DNA of 55,986 bases from Chitinimonas sp. BJB300 (GTDB lineage: Bacteria; Pseudomonadota; Gammaproteobacteria; Burkholderiales; Chitinimonadaceae): contig NZ_PDZH01000010.1 of the NCBI RefSeq assembly GCF_002735695.1, forward strand, positions 1 through 55,986. Reading direction: 5' to 3'. Made by a program: the position numbers and the translations under genes. This document shows, one piece after another, positions 8,448-17,247 of the stretch; within the stretch, counting starts at the first letter, position 1, and the number at the start of each line of letters is the position of its first letter. Under the pieces are notes generated by a model. It ran no database searches and was not told the DNA's origin. It saw only the letters and a list, made by a program, of their open reading frames with translations.

Positions 8448-9851
8448 ATGGCCGCCGACCGTAAAGCCAAGAGCACCAAACTCTTTGTGCTGGACACCAA
8501 TGTGCTGATGCACGACCCAACCAGTATGTACCGCTTTGAAGAGCACGACATCTGTCTTCCTATGGTGACCCTGGAAGAGCTGGATGGTCACAAGAAGGGC
8601 ATGAGCGAAGTCGCACGCAATGCCCGTCAGGCTAGCCGCTTTCTCGATGAGATTGTCAGTGGCAAGGAAACCCAGATCGGCGACGGCGTCTCGCTGGAAG
8701 TACCATCAAAGGGGATGGCCCACGGTTATCTCTTCCTGCAAACCCAAGCCACCAAGATTGAACTGCCGGCCGACCTACCCGTAGGCAAAGCCGACAATCA
8801 GATCCTGACCGTGGTCATGCAGCTCGCGCAGCAGCAACCAGAGCGCGAAGTGGTATTGGTGTCCAAAGACATCAATATGCGCATCAAGGCGCGGGCCCTC
8901 GGGCTGGCGGCCGAAGACTACTTCAACGACCAGGTGCTGGAAGACACCGACCTGCTCTACACCGGCGTGCGTGAGATCGACCAGGGATTCTGGGAAAAAA
9001 ACGGCAAGGACATGAAGAGCTGGCAGGAAGGCGGCCGGGCGTTCTACCAGCTTCATGGCCCCGATTGCGGCGGCCTGCTGTTGAATCAAATGATATGGCA
9101 GGAAGGCGAAAAACCTTTCCTTGCCATGGTGAAGTCCATTGACGGCAAGACAGCTGTCCTGGAATCGATCAAAGACTATAGCCATCCCAAAAACGCGATT
9201 TGGGGGATCACCGCACGAAATCGTGAACAGAATTTCGCCATCAACCTCCTGATGAATCCCGATATCGATTTCGTCACACTGCTGGGCCAGGCCGGCACCG
9301 GTAAAACCCTGCTGACACTGGCATCGGCTTTGATGATGACGCTGGAAGAAAAACGCTATACCGAGATCATCATGACGCGGGTGACTGTACCGGTCGGTGA
9401 GGATATCGGCTTCCTGCCCGGGACCGAGGAAGAGAAAATGGCGCCCTGGATGGGGGCATTGGAAGACAACCTTGATGTACTCAACCAAACCGACGGTGAG
9501 TCAGGTGAATGGGGCCGGGCTGCCACGCGTGACCTGATTCGTTCACGCATCAAAGTGAAATCGCTCAATTTCATGCGCGGGCGCACCTTCCTGAACAAAT
9601 TCCTCATCATTGATGAAGCGCAAAACCTGACGCCCAAGCAGATGAAGACCCTTATCACCCGTGCCGGCCCTGGCACCAAGGTGGTCTGCCTCGGCAACAT
9701 CGCCCAGATCGACACGCCTTACCTCACCGAGGGCTCATCGGGCTTGACCTATGTCGTAGACCGCTTCAAGGGTTGGGGCCATTCAGGGCATATCACGCTA
9801 CAACGCGGCGAACGTTCACGCCTAGCCGACCACGCCGCTGAAGTGTTGTAA
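8448..9851 (+). CDS. PIN-PhoH fusion: nuclease/ATPase
   Basis: 467 residues. An N-terminal PIN domain (residues ~10-150) starts with FVLDTNVLMHDP and carries acidic residues spaced as in PIN RNases (LEELDGHKKG, GKADNQIL, VLVSKDINMR). A PhoH ATPase domain spans ~250-460, with Walker A GQAGTGKT near 280 and Walker B LIIDEAQNLTPKQMK. This is the PhoH2 arrangement, which in mycobacteria has been described as an RNA helicase/RNase; by analogy it would unwind and cut RNA. No separate antitoxin-like ORF precedes it. The start ATG has AGGAAG about 8 nt upstream. It is longer than stand-alone PhoH (~350 residues). Confidence 0.9.
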   Translation: MAADRKAKSTKLFVLDTNVLMHDPTSMYRFEEHDICLPMVTLEELDGHKKGMSEVARNARQASRFLDEIVSGKETQIGDGVSLEVPSKGMAHGYLFLQTQATKIELPADLPVGKADNQILTVVMQLAQQQPEREVVLVSKDINMRIKARALGLAAEDYFNDQVLEDTDLLYTGVREIDQGFWEKNGKDMKSWQEGGRAFYQLHGPDCGGLLLNQMIWQEGEKPFLAMVKSIDGKTAVLESIKDYSHPKNAIWGITARNREQNFAINLLMNPDIDFVTLLGQAGTGKTLLTLASALMMTLEEKRYTEIIMTRVTVPVGEDIGFLPGTEEEKMAPWMGALEDNLDVLNQTDGESGEWGRAATRDLIRSRIKVKSLNFMRGRTFLNKFLIIDEAQNLTPKQMKTLITRAGPGTKVVCLGNIAQIDTPYLTEGSSGLTYVVDRFKGWGHSGHITLQRGERSRLADHAAEVL

Positions 9852-9858
9852 ACCACCG

Positions 9859-9903
9859 CGCCCAGCCCTGCGTCTTATCAGACGCAAACTTTCCGGCTGG
9901 GCG
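9859..9903. repeat. Nested inverted repeat after the PhoH gene
   Basis: The outer arms CGCCCAGCC (9859-9867) and GGCTGGGCG (9895-9903) enclose an inner hairpin, TGCGTCT/AGACGCA (9869-9875/9880-9886). It lies 8 bp after the PhoH stop and could act as a terminator or RNA 3'-end stabiliser. No T-run follows, so it is not a classical intrinsic terminator. Confidence 0.5.
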
Positions 9904-9997
9904 TATTCATGCCTATAGTGGTCAACGCCAATTGGCTTAATTTGACTGCGCCAACTCACCAATAAACGGGGGGTACCCGCAGCCTCGGCCGGCCCTA

Positions 9998-10140
9998 AGC
10001 ACCTGTCTATGATCTGTAGCGAGTAGTCGTCAGCGGGGTGAAGCGCAGTGGAGAAACCAGAATGTACTTTGGTACATGATGATTTCGAGCAGCACATGAA
10101 CTCTGATCACGGCTACGCAATATGAGCATGAACAGGTTCT
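9998..10140 (+). repeat. Dispersed 143-bp repeat, type B
   Basis: A 143-bp unit beginning AGCACCTGTCTATGATCTG and ending CATGAACAGGTTCT. Its length and end sequences almost match the six type A repeats, but most of the interior differs. The centre carries a hairpin, ATGTAC-TTTG-GTACAT, followed by a GATTTCGAG block that corresponds to ATTCCGAG in type A. Only one A separates it from the next repeat, whose ends make the palindrome CAGGTTCT-A-AGAACCTG at the junction. There is no coding capacity. It is probably a small non-autonomous mobile element. Confidence 0.7.
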
Positions 10141-10141
10141 A

Positions 10142-10283
10142 AGAACCTGACTAAAGTCTCGCGAGCTAGAGCAAGATAAGGCAAAAACAGCTGAGGAAGC
10201 GGAGTTTACAAGTGGTAAATGAGCATTCCGAGGGTGTTTTCAACGCCATATTGCCGACGCGCAGCTGACTATAAACAGGTTCT
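10142..10283 (+). repeat. Dispersed 142-bp repeat, type A, copy 1
   Basis: Begins AGAACCTGACTAAAGTCTC and ends CTATAAACAGGTTCT; the consensus terminal inverted repeat of the family is about 18 bp (AGAACCTGTCTAAAGTCT). The internal core has GCAAGATAAGGC, then GTTTAC...GTAAATGAGCATTCCGAGGG, then CAACGCCATATTGCCGACGCG. Five more copies lie in the window. This copy sits between the PIN-PhoH gene and parA, directly after the type B repeat. Confidence 0.85.
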
Positions 10284-10353
10284 AAGGGCTCCCTTTGTTC
10301 AGACCCTGACACCAGGCCTTTGATTAGCGTCACACCAGGACAAACCAGACTCT

Positions 10354-11124
10354 ATGACCATCATTGCAGTCTTTAATCAAAAAGGCGGGGTGGGAAAGAC
10401 CACCACCACGGCCAATCTTGCCGCAGCCATGGCGCGTAATGGTTTGACCCCCCTGGCGATCGACCTCGACCCGCAAGCCCATCTGACCGCGATGTCAGGC
10501 CTAAAACCGAAGGTGGAGCGCACCGTCTACAGCTTTTTCCAGCAACACACGCCCCTGTCCGAACTGGTCACCCAACTCCCCAACCAGGTCAATCTGATTC
10601 CATCCCATATGGAACTAGCCAAGGTCGATATGCTGCTGAGCCAAAACCGCCGCGATCTGCGACGACTCAAAAAAGCGATGCAATTGGAAATGCTGTCGGC
10701 CGCCGGTACGCCGGTGCTGATCGACTGCTGCCCCATGCTGGGCGTGCTGTCCTTATCCGCGCTCATCGCCGCTGATGTGGTGCTCGTGCCGGTAACCGCA
10801 GAATACCTGGCCATGAACGGGGCACTGCAATTGGACCAGACACTGAACGGCTTAACGTCAAAAGGCCTGCACCGCCCCCGCAAGGTGTTCATCAATCGAT
10901 ACCAGCGCGGGCAGATTACCTCCGAGCACGTCGCCACGGAGTTAACCCGCCGTTATGGCCGCGACTTCTGCCGTACCCGGGTGTTCGAAAGTCAAAGCGT
11001 CATGGAAGGTAGCGGTAAAAACCTGGATGTATTCAGCTATGCGCCCGACTCAGAAAGCGCTGAGGACTTCAGCTATCTCCTCGACGAATTGGTGGAAAAC
11101 CGATTCATCCGGACCGCCTGCTGA
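10354..11124 (+). CDS. ParA/Soj-family partition ATPase, no ParB nearby
   Basis: 256 residues. The deviant Walker A KGGVGKTTTT is at residues ~10-19, the switch I-like DLDPQAHLT near 38-46, and a Walker B-like VLIDCCPMLG near 121-130. These are diagnostic of the ParA/MinD P-loop group, ATP-driven positioning proteins that work on the nucleoid or membrane with a ParB- or cargo-type partner. No membrane-targeting helix of the MinD type is seen. The stop overlaps the start of the next gene (TGATG), so the TPR protein is translationally coupled and is the best candidate partner. It is probably not the chromosomal soj, which normally sits with gidB and parB. Confidence 0.85.
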   Translation: MTIIAVFNQKGGVGKTTTTANLAAAMARNGLTPLAIDLDPQAHLTAMSGLKPKVERTVYSFFQQHTPLSELVTQLPNQVNLIPSHMELAKVDMLLSQNRRDLRRLKKAMQLEMLSAAGTPVLIDCCPMLGVLSLSALIAADVVLVPVTAEYLAMNGALQLDQTLNGLTSKGLHRPRKVFINRYQRGQITSEHVATELTRRYGRDFCRTRVFESQSVMEGSGKNLDVFSYAPDSESAEDFSYLLDELVENRFIRTAC

Positions 11125-12023
11125 TGCGAGGTGTCTGGCTACCCCTACTGCTGGCAACTCATGTCGCTGCCACCGATATCGACGCGCTTTGGAACAACAT
11201 GCAGCCAGAGGAAGCTGAAAAACAGCTGCGCCAAGCCATCAACAAGGCAAAGCAGGCCGGCGATCAATTTACCGCCAATGAAGCACTCACCCAGCTCGCG
11301 CGTGCGCAAGGCTTGCAAGGGCGGCTGGACGAAGCCCAGGCCACGTTGGATCAGGTACGGGACGTGCTGTCAGACCAGTCCCCCACGCTGAGCCTGCGGT
11401 ATTCCCTCGAACGGGGCCGTCTATGGCAAGCCGCCGGAGATCGCCAAAAGGCGTGGCGTTGGTTTCACGGCGCTTATGTTCAGGCCACACAGCAACAACG
11501 TGATTTCTTTGCTATCGACGCCATGCATATGCTGGCCACTGTTGACGAGCGCAGCGCCCTGGACTGGCATCACAAGGCCATCAACACCGCCGAAAAAAGC
11601 CGCGACCCACGCAGTCAATACTGGCTGGGCACGCTCTATAACAATCTGGGCTGGATTTTCTACGACCAGAAAGACTATTCCCGGGCACTGGAATACCTGC
11701 AACGTGCCCAAGCCTGGCACGAGGTGCGCAAGACGGGCAAACCGCTCCTGATGGCGCGCTGGAGCGTCGCCAAATTGCACCGGGTGATGGAACAACCTGA
11801 CATCGCGCTACCCCTTCAACTGGCCCTGGAAAAAGCGTGGCAGCAAACCGGCGAGGAAGATGGTTACGTCTACGAAGAGATTGGCGAAAATCTGCTGGCC
11901 TTGGGCCAGAATCAAGAAGCACGTCCCTATTTCAACCGCGCCTTCCTCGTCTTGGCTAAAGACCCGTGGCTGGTCAAGAATCAAGCTGAAAGACTGCGGC
12001 GCATGTATCAACTGTCCCAATAG
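11124..12023 (+). CDS. Exported TPR-repeat protein coupled to parA
   Basis: 299 residues with a short N-terminal signal-like segment (MRGVWLPLLLATHVAA) and then helical tetratricopeptide repeats from ~30 to 290. Clear repeat signatures are YNNLGWIFYDQKDYSRALEY and YEEIGENLLALGQNQEARPY. No catalytic motif is present. The ATG overlaps the parA stop by one base. If it is exported, it cannot contact ParA directly, which is an odd pairing; alternatively the N-terminus may be an uncleaved anchor. The function is unknown beyond probable protein-protein scaffolding. Confidence 0.75.
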   Translation: MRGVWLPLLLATHVAATDIDALWNNMQPEEAEKQLRQAINKAKQAGDQFTANEALTQLARAQGLQGRLDEAQATLDQVRDVLSDQSPTLSLRYSLERGRLWQAAGDRQKAWRWFHGAYVQATQQQRDFFAIDAMHMLATVDERSALDWHHKAINTAEKSRDPRSQYWLGTLYNNLGWIFYDQKDYSRALEYLQRAQAWHEVRKTGKPLLMARWSVAKLHRVMEQPDIALPLQLALEKAWQQTGEEDGYVYEEIGENLLALGQNQEARPYFNRAFLVLAKDPWLVKNQAERLRRMYQLSQ

Positions 12024-12175
12024 CGGCGCGCAATACGCCCGCCCAGCAGAAAATAGACAAACTGACTTATATACTTACGGTGAAGCCCAGCCCCTATTTG
12101 GCGAGATGCCGTACGCGTTCGTTATCACACAGCCTGCCGTAAAGCCGCGCAACAAACGAATGGATAGGAGTTGTT

Positions 12176-12412
12176 ATGTGCTATCGAAACGGTTTCTCAT
12201 GGCTGCGGCAAATCCTTCTGACGATGGCTCTATGCCTAGCCCACCTTGCACCGCTGGCAGCAGCCCCTCAAGAAGTCCATCTCGTCACATCAGTCTATCC
12301 ACCCTACTTTGGGCCTGATCTACCCAACGGTGGCGTGATTACCGAAATTGTACGGGAAGCTTTTCGTCGAACCGGCTACAACGCCAAGCTGGAATTCCTG
12401 CCCACTCGCGCT
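12176..12412 (+). pseudogene. Family-3 periplasmic solute-binding protein, truncated
   Basis: A good ribosome site (ATAGGAG) precedes an ATG at 12176. A signal peptide of about 31 residues (…AHLAPLAAA) leads into the typical start of a family-3 extracellular solute-binding protein (VHLVTSVYPPYFGPDLP, then GGVITEIVREAFRRTGY and LEFLPTRAA). Homology stops at about residue 79, where a decayed IS5-type element begins; the open frame then runs 20 residues into transposon sequence before a stop. The family is normally 240-280 residues, so ~70% of the protein is lost. The plus-strand terminator at 13005 may be the original end of this gene. Confidence 0.75.
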
Positions 12413-12955
12413 GCACTTTGCGATGTTTACGTGGTGGAACAACGGCTTGCATACCCTGCTTGTGGGCTTGCTCAATGATCGCGTCGCGATCCATGAGCAG
12501 GCTATGAGCCGTCAACCCTTCGATCAACGTGCTTGCCTGGGTACAATCAGCGGTGGTGCCTGACGTCAGCAGAATGCGGATTGGCATGCCGTGCGCATCT
12601 ACTGCCAGATGTAGCTTGCTATTGAGCCCCCTTTTGTCACACCCATCGCCTGATTGCCGCCACACGCTCCGGCCGCGTCGGGATGAACCTTGATGTGGGA
12701 AGCATCAATCATCAGCCATTCAACGTCCGGGTCGGTTATCAACTGTTCGAGCAATTTCCCCCAAACTCCCTTGTCACGCCATCGACAAAAGCGTCAATGC
12801 GTGTTTTTCCAGCCTCCCACAGATCGGGTGGAAGATCTCGCCATGGGGTTCCGGTACGCAAAATCCAGAAGACGGCATTGATAAACAATCGGTTATTGTT
12901 TGCCCCCCGCCCCCGTCACCTCGCCGCCCCAGCAGATGAGGCTCCAGCAAGCATT
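12405..12955 (-). mobile_element. Decayed IS5-type transposase inside a solute-binding-protein gene
   Basis: Read on the minus strand and changing frame several times, this encodes recognisable pieces of an IS5-family (IS427-like) transposase in the correct order. They are [14 protein letters not shown], then [20 protein letters not shown] with RDLPPDL, then [45 protein letters not shown] and PPRKHRKVQRE. At least three frameshifts are needed. The DDE motif is incomplete: the usual ADKGYDSD block is collapsed to MDRDAII. The C-terminal third is missing. It is an old insertion that disrupted the solute-binding-protein gene. Confidence 0.85.
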
Positions 12956-13004
12956 AAAAAAATAGGCTCGACCTTGCAAGTAGAATATTTCTATGCATTA
13001 GGAG

Positions 13005-13035
13005 AACACCCCGCCAACGCGGGGTGTTTTGTTTT
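13005..13035 (+). terminator. Rho-independent terminator, plus strand
   Basis: AACACCCCGC at 13005-13014 pairs perfectly with GCGGGGTGTT at 13019-13028 across a 4-nt loop, followed by TTTTGTTTT-type sequence. The T-run is on the plus strand. It therefore does not serve tex, which arrives on the minus strand, as well as it would serve the broken solute-binding-protein gene upstream. Confidence 0.8.
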
Positions 13036-13053
13036 ACTACCTCAGCTAACGGC

Positions 13054-15372
13054 CTACTTCCGTTTCAATGCAGCAAAAGCCGCCGCCATGGCATTGTCGC
13101 CGGCGGGAGCCGGCTTGCTCTCCGTACGCTGGCGGGTTGGGTTGACAGGCCGCTCAGCTTGGGCAGGCCGGCCACTGCCTGCCGCACCGGGCTGGTCTTC
13201 CAGGCGCATGGTCAGGGCAATCCGCGCGCGCTTTACGTCGACCTCCATCACCTTTACCCTGACCACGTCACCGGCCTTGACCACATCTCGCGGGTCTTTG
13301 ACGAACTTGTTCGCCAGCGCCGACACATGCACCAAACCATCCTGATGCACACCGATGTCCACGAATGCGCCAAACGCCGCCACATTGCTGACCACGCCTT
13401 CCAGAATCATGCCCAGGCGCAAGTCTTTGATGTCTTCCACCCCTTCTTGGAAAGTCGCGGTCTTGAATTCCGGGCGCGGGTCACGACCCGGTTTGTCCAG
13501 TTCAGCCAGAATGTCTTTCACCGTTGGCAGGCCGAAGCGTTCGTCCGTGAACTCAGCGGCATTCAGTTGCTTGAGGAAGGAGGAATCACCCAGTACCGAC
13601 TTCATTTCACGCCGGCTCTTGGCGAGTATCTTCTCCACTACGGGATAGGCCTCCGGGTGAACTGATGAGGCATCGAGCGGATTGTCACCGTTCATGACCC
13701 GTAAAAAACCAGCGGCCTGCTCGAACGTCTTTTCGCCCAATCGTGGCACCGCCTTCAACGCGGCGCGGCTGGCAAATGCGCCGTGCGTATCGCGATGTGC
13801 CACGATATTGCCGGCCAGCGTCGGCGTCAGCCCCGATACCCGTGCCAGCAAAGCACTAGAGGCCATATTCACGTCCACACCCACGGCATTCACGCAATCT
13901 TCCACAACCGCATCGAGTGAACGCGCCAACTCGCCCTGGTTCAAGTCATGCTGATACTGGCCCACACCGATGGCTTTCGGGTCGATCTTGACCAGCTCGG
14001 CCAAGGGGTCTTGCAAGCGGCGAGCGATCGATACTGCGCCACGCAGACTGACATCCAGCTCGGGGAATTCCTTGGCCGCCAATTCAGATGCCGAGTAAAC
14101 CGACGCCCCGGCTTCCGACACGACAATCTTCTGCATCTTGAATTCCGGATGCAGCTTGATCAGCTCGGCTGCCAGCTTGTCGGTTTCGCGGCTGGCGGTG
14201 CCATTGCCGATGGCAATCAACTCCACCTTGTGGGCGGCAGCCAGCTTGGCCAGCTTATGCAAACTGCCATCCCAATCATTACGCGGTACATGGGGGTAGA
14301 TTGTGTCAGTGGCGACCAGCTTGCCGGTGTTGTCGACCACAGCCACCTTGACACCCGTGCGCAGACCGGGGTCCAGGCCCAGCGTGGCGCGCGGGCCGGC
14401 GGGCGCTGCCAGCAGCAGGTCCTTTAGATTGCTGGCGAATACCTTGATGGCCTCCACTTCAGCTGCTTCACGAATCCGGTTGGTGAGTTCCACCTCCAGC
14501 GAGAGAAAAATCTTCGCCCGCCAAGCCAGCCTCACACCATCGAGCAGCCAACGGTCGGCCGCCCTACCCTGGTCGCGGACATTGAAGCGCAACGCCACAC
14601 GCCCTTCGCCGACGCTTTGCCGGCCTGGCGCAAGGTCAGCATCTTCGGGCAGCGCCAGGGTGAAATTGAGGATGCCCTCGTTACGGCCGCGCAAAATCGC
14701 CAGCGCACGATGCGAAGGCGTCTTGGCCAACGGTTCGCGATGGTCGAAATAATCGGCGAACTTGGCACCTTCTTCGCGCTTGGCTTCGTCGGCCAAGCTG
14801 ACGACCAATTCGGCGCGACTCCACAGCAATTCGCGTAGCTCACCCAAGAGGCCCGCGTCTTCAGCGTATTGCTCGATAAGGATATACCGTGCGCCATCCA
14901 ATGCGGCTTTTACATCCGGCACAGCTTTTTCTTCGCTGACATACGCTGCAGCTTCCGTCTCGGGGTTCAGCACGGGATTCGCCAACAAGGCTTCAGCCAA
15001 TGGGGCAAGGCCTGCTTCGCGGGCAATCTGGGCTCGTGTGCGGCGCTTTTGCTTGTAGGGCAGATACAAATCTTCCAGGCGCTGCTTGTTGTCGGCGCTC
15101 AGGAATGCTGCGTGCAACTCGGGCGTCAGCTTGCCTTGCTCCTGCACCGACGAAATCACCGCCACACGGCGATCTTCCAACTCGCGCAAGTAGCGCAAGC
15201 GCTCTTCCAGCAAACGTAGCTGAGTGTCATCCAAGCCGCCGGTAACTTCTTTGCGGTAACGGGCGATAAAGGGGACGGTGGCGCCTTCGTCCAACAATGT
15301 CACAGTTGCCGCCACCTGATTGGGACGGCAGTTCAATTCCTGGGCAAGGCGGTTTTCGATGGTAGGTAGCAT
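13054..15372 (-). CDS. tex: Tex-family RNA-binding transcription accessory protein
   Basis: 772 residues, the normal length for Tex. The N-terminal HTH-rich region starts [20 protein letters not shown] and continues with [15 protein letters not shown]. The YqgF/RNase H-like domain includes [18 protein letters not shown] helix-hairpin-helix tandem follows ([36 protein letters not shown]). A C-terminal S1 RNA-binding domain spans ~640-720 ([29 protein letters not shown]). The last ~45 residues are a low-complexity Arg/Pro/Ala tail. Tex acts on nucleic acids and influences transcription. The start is three bases after the stop of the HPP gene (TAGACCATG), so the two are probably coupled. Confidence 0.95.
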   Translation of the reverse strand: MLPTIENRLAQELNCRPNQVAATVTLLDEGATVPFIARYRKEVTGGLDDTQLRLLEERLRYLRELEDRRVAVISSVQEQGKLTPELHAAFLSADNKQRLEDLYLPYKQKRRTRAQIAREAGLAPLAEALLANPVLNPETEAAAYVSEEKAVPDVKAALDGARYILIEQYAEDAGLLGELRELLWSRAELVVSLADEAKREEGAKFADYFDHREPLAKTPSHRALAILRGRNEGILNFTLALPEDADLAPGRQSVGEGRVALRFNVRDQGRAADRWLLDGVRLAWRAKIFLSLEVELTNRIREAAEVEAIKVFASNLKDLLLAAPAGPRATLGLDPGLRTGVKVAVVDNTGKLVATDTIYPHVPRNDWDGSLHKLAKLAAAHKVELIAIGNGTASRETDKLAAELIKLHPEFKMQKIVVSEAGASVYSASELAAKEFPELDVSLRGAVSIARRLQDPLAELVKIDPKAIGVGQYQHDLNQGELARSLDAVVEDCVNAVGVDVNMASSALLARVSGLTPTLAGNIVAHRDTHGAFASRAALKAVPRLGEKTFEQAAGFLRVMNGDNPLDASSVHPEAYPVVEKILAKSRREMKSVLGDSSFLKQLNAAEFTDERFGLPTVKDILAELDKPGRDPRPEFKTATFQEGVEDIKDLRLGMILEGVVSNVAAFGAFVDIGVHQDGLVHVSALANKFVKDPRDVVKAGDVVRVKVMEVDVKRARIALTMRLEDQPGAAGSGRPAQAERPVNPTRQRTESKPAPAGDNAMAAAFAALKRK

Positions 15373-15375
15373 GGT

Positions 15376-16545
15376 CTAGGTCTGCGAACCGGCGGGGCCG
15401 GCTTGGGTGGCAAAAAGCTGTTGATGAAACAGGCTGGCGATCAAGTCGGTCTGGCTGATCAGACCATATAAGCCGCCCGCTTCGTCCAAGACGAGGGTGA
15501 GGTGTTCTTCACTGACGCTCATTTGCGTCAACAGGTCTGTTACCGGCGTATTGACGCCCACTTGGGGCGGATTGGCGCGCATCAAGGCGGTAACCGGCTT
15601 CCCTTGCAGTTGACTCAGCGCATCCTGTGCCAATGTCAGGGTCGGTACATCCTGCAACATTGCGGCGGGTGAGAAAAGGCCGATAACCCTACCTTGCCCA
15701 TCCATTACCGGCGCGCTGCTAATCTCACGCTGACGCAGCAAGCGCCAGGCATGCTCGGCCATTAGGTCTGCCGATAGAACCAACACATCGCGAGAGGCGA
15801 TATCACCACAACGTAAACTGCCGGCCAGCCGGCTGGCGGCATGGCGCTCGGCTGAAATGTAGAGTCGCGCCAGCTCGGCGGGTGTCAGGTCCACCAGCAG
15901 ATCAAGCTCCGCCACCGCGCGCGTGATATCGGCCTCCTGCACTGGGCCACGCGCCAGCGGCTCGGGATCTTTTGCGCCATGCTTGCTGTTCAGGTGCTTG
16001 CGCAGCGGATACTGCCGGCCCGGCAGCAGATTGTTGACTACGAACCCTACCGCCAGGATGGCGACCGCACCGGTCAAGATCGGATGGAGTAGATATACGA
16101 GCCCCAATTGGTGAATCGCAGGGCCGCCAATCACCGCCGTCAGCGCCGTTGCGCCACCGGGTGGGTGGGCACAGCGGCAAGCCAGCATGGCGACGATTGC
16201 TAAGCCTACTGCCAACGCAGCTGCCAGATGTGGTTCAGGGATAAACTGCTGACACAACACGCCGATAACTGCAGAGTTAAGGTGGCCACCCAGCAATGGC
16301 CAAGGCTGGCCCAGCGGGCTGGTAGGTAAGCCAAACACGATAACCGCCGATGCGCCCATTGAGGCCGTCATCAATACCGAGCCGAAGCCTGCGCTGACAC
16401 TGGACGCAATAAGGCCGACCAGCAGAATGGCCAATGCACCGCCCAAGCCTGCACGAAGACGCTCCGGCCAACTGACCGTTGCCGCATCAGGCAGCCAATC
16501 ACGCCAACGGGTGTATTTCATGGGCATGGGGAATGGGTCATGCAT
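15376..16545 (-). CDS. HPP-family membrane protein with two CBS domains
   Basis: About 389 residues from the ATG at 16545; a GTG two codons earlier is also possible. Residues ~30-180 hold four to five hydrophobic segments with the family-naming motif in CAHPPGGATAL. Residues ~240-380 contain two CBS motifs (DVLVLSADLMAEHAWRLL..., and VTALMRANPPQVGVNTPV with LTLVLDEAGGLYGLI near the end), which usually bind adenine nucleotides. HPP proteins are inner-membrane proteins, some linked to nitrite transport; the substrate here is unknown. It is directly upstream of tex and probably co-transcribed with it. Confidence 0.85.
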   Translation of the reverse strand: MHDPFPMPMKYTRWRDWLPDAATVSWPERLRAGLGGALAILLVGLIASSVSAGFGSVLMTASMGASAVIVFGLPTSPLGQPWPLLGGHLNSAVIGVLCQQFIPEPHLAAALAVGLAIVAMLACRCAHPPGGATALTAVIGGPAIHQLGLVYLLHPILTGAVAILAVGFVVNNLLPGRQYPLRKHLNSKHGAKDPEPLARGPVQEADITRAVAELDLLVDLTPAELARLYISAERHAASRLAGSLRCGDIASRDVLVLSADLMAEHAWRLLRQREISSAPVMDGQGRVIGLFSPAAMLQDVPTLTLAQDALSQLQGKPVTALMRANPPQVGVNTPVTDLLTQMSVSEEHLTLVLDEAGGLYGLISQTDLIASLFHQQLFATQAGPAGSQT

Positions 16546-16636
16546 CGTCACAATCTGTACGGGGATGCTGGAGAGCGGTGGCTTCTATAGCGGGGCATGT
16601 CCGATAAGATTGAGCAAGCTGTGCAGTAGCAGGCAA

Positions 16637-17185
16637 TTACATCAAGTCCGAAGCGATAAAGGAAAACAGCAGCGCATCACGCGGCTCACCGCGATAGAGC
16701 AAACGATTTCTTGCGATGCACTCTTCAACAGCGCCGATATTGCGCGCTACCTGCTGGCTGGCCTGATGCTTTACCTCGGCAATAATCTCAACCCGCACCA
16801 AGCCCAATACTTGCAAGGCGAAACGGGCTGCCGCAAGGGCTATTTGGCTGGCGATACCCCGCCCGGCATGACTGGAGCGAGTCCAATAACCCAGATTGCC
16901 GAACTGATGGTCGCGCCGGATATGGTTGATGGTGACCATGGCCAGTATCTGTCTGGACTGCTTGCACTGGGCCACAAAGGCGTATTCGGTGCCGGCATCC
17001 CAATTGACCTCGCTAGCGCTGACATATTGCGCGGTATGCTCCAGTTGGTAGTCCGGCCCACACCAGCTTTGCCATTGGCTGATTTCTGGCCGCGAAGCAT
17101 CAATGGCGTTGAATAGGGCGGCGGCATCGGATGCGCGTAAGCGCCGCAACTCGAAATCATCATTGCTTAGCAACGTGGTCTGCAT
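16637..17185 (-). CDS. GNAT acetyltransferase, RimJ/RimL type
   Basis: 182 residues. The acetyl-CoA site is visible as GNLGYWTRSSHAGRGIASQI (motif A, RGIA-type loop), followed by a helix and VRVEIIAEVKHQASQQVARN, in which the Asn of motif B precedes the family's IGAVEECIARN. This matches the RimJ/RimL-like GNATs that acetylate protein N-termini or small amines. The substrate is unknown. It lies downstream of asd, past a terminator, so it may be separately expressed. Confidence 0.82.
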   Translation of the reverse strand: MQTTLLSNDDFELRRLRASDAAALFNAIDASRPEISQWQSWCGPDYQLEHTAQYVSASEVNWDAGTEYAFVAQCKQSRQILAMVTINHIRRDHQFGNLGYWTRSSHAGRGIASQIALAAARFALQVLGLVRVEIIAEVKHQASQQVARNIGAVEECIARNRLLYRGEPRDALLFSFIASDLM

Positions 17186-17204
17186 GAGGTATCACCAGGA
17201 ATGC

Positions 17205-17234
17205 AAACGGCCCGGCCATAAAGCCGGGCCGTAA
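17205..17234 (-). terminator. Rho-independent terminator after asd
   Basis: ACGGCCCGGC and GCCGGGCCGT form a perfect GC-rich 10-bp stem (17207-17216/17223-17232). In the minus-strand direction it is followed by TTTGC, a short T-run. It lies 16 bp past the asd stop and ends the leu/asd transcript. Confidence 0.75.
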
Positions 17235-17247
17235 AGCTTTGTTCTAC

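Noticed and set aside
10354-11124. Chromosomal parAB/soj locus or replication origin
   Set aside because: No parB, gidAB, dnaA or parS-like palindromes near the gene.
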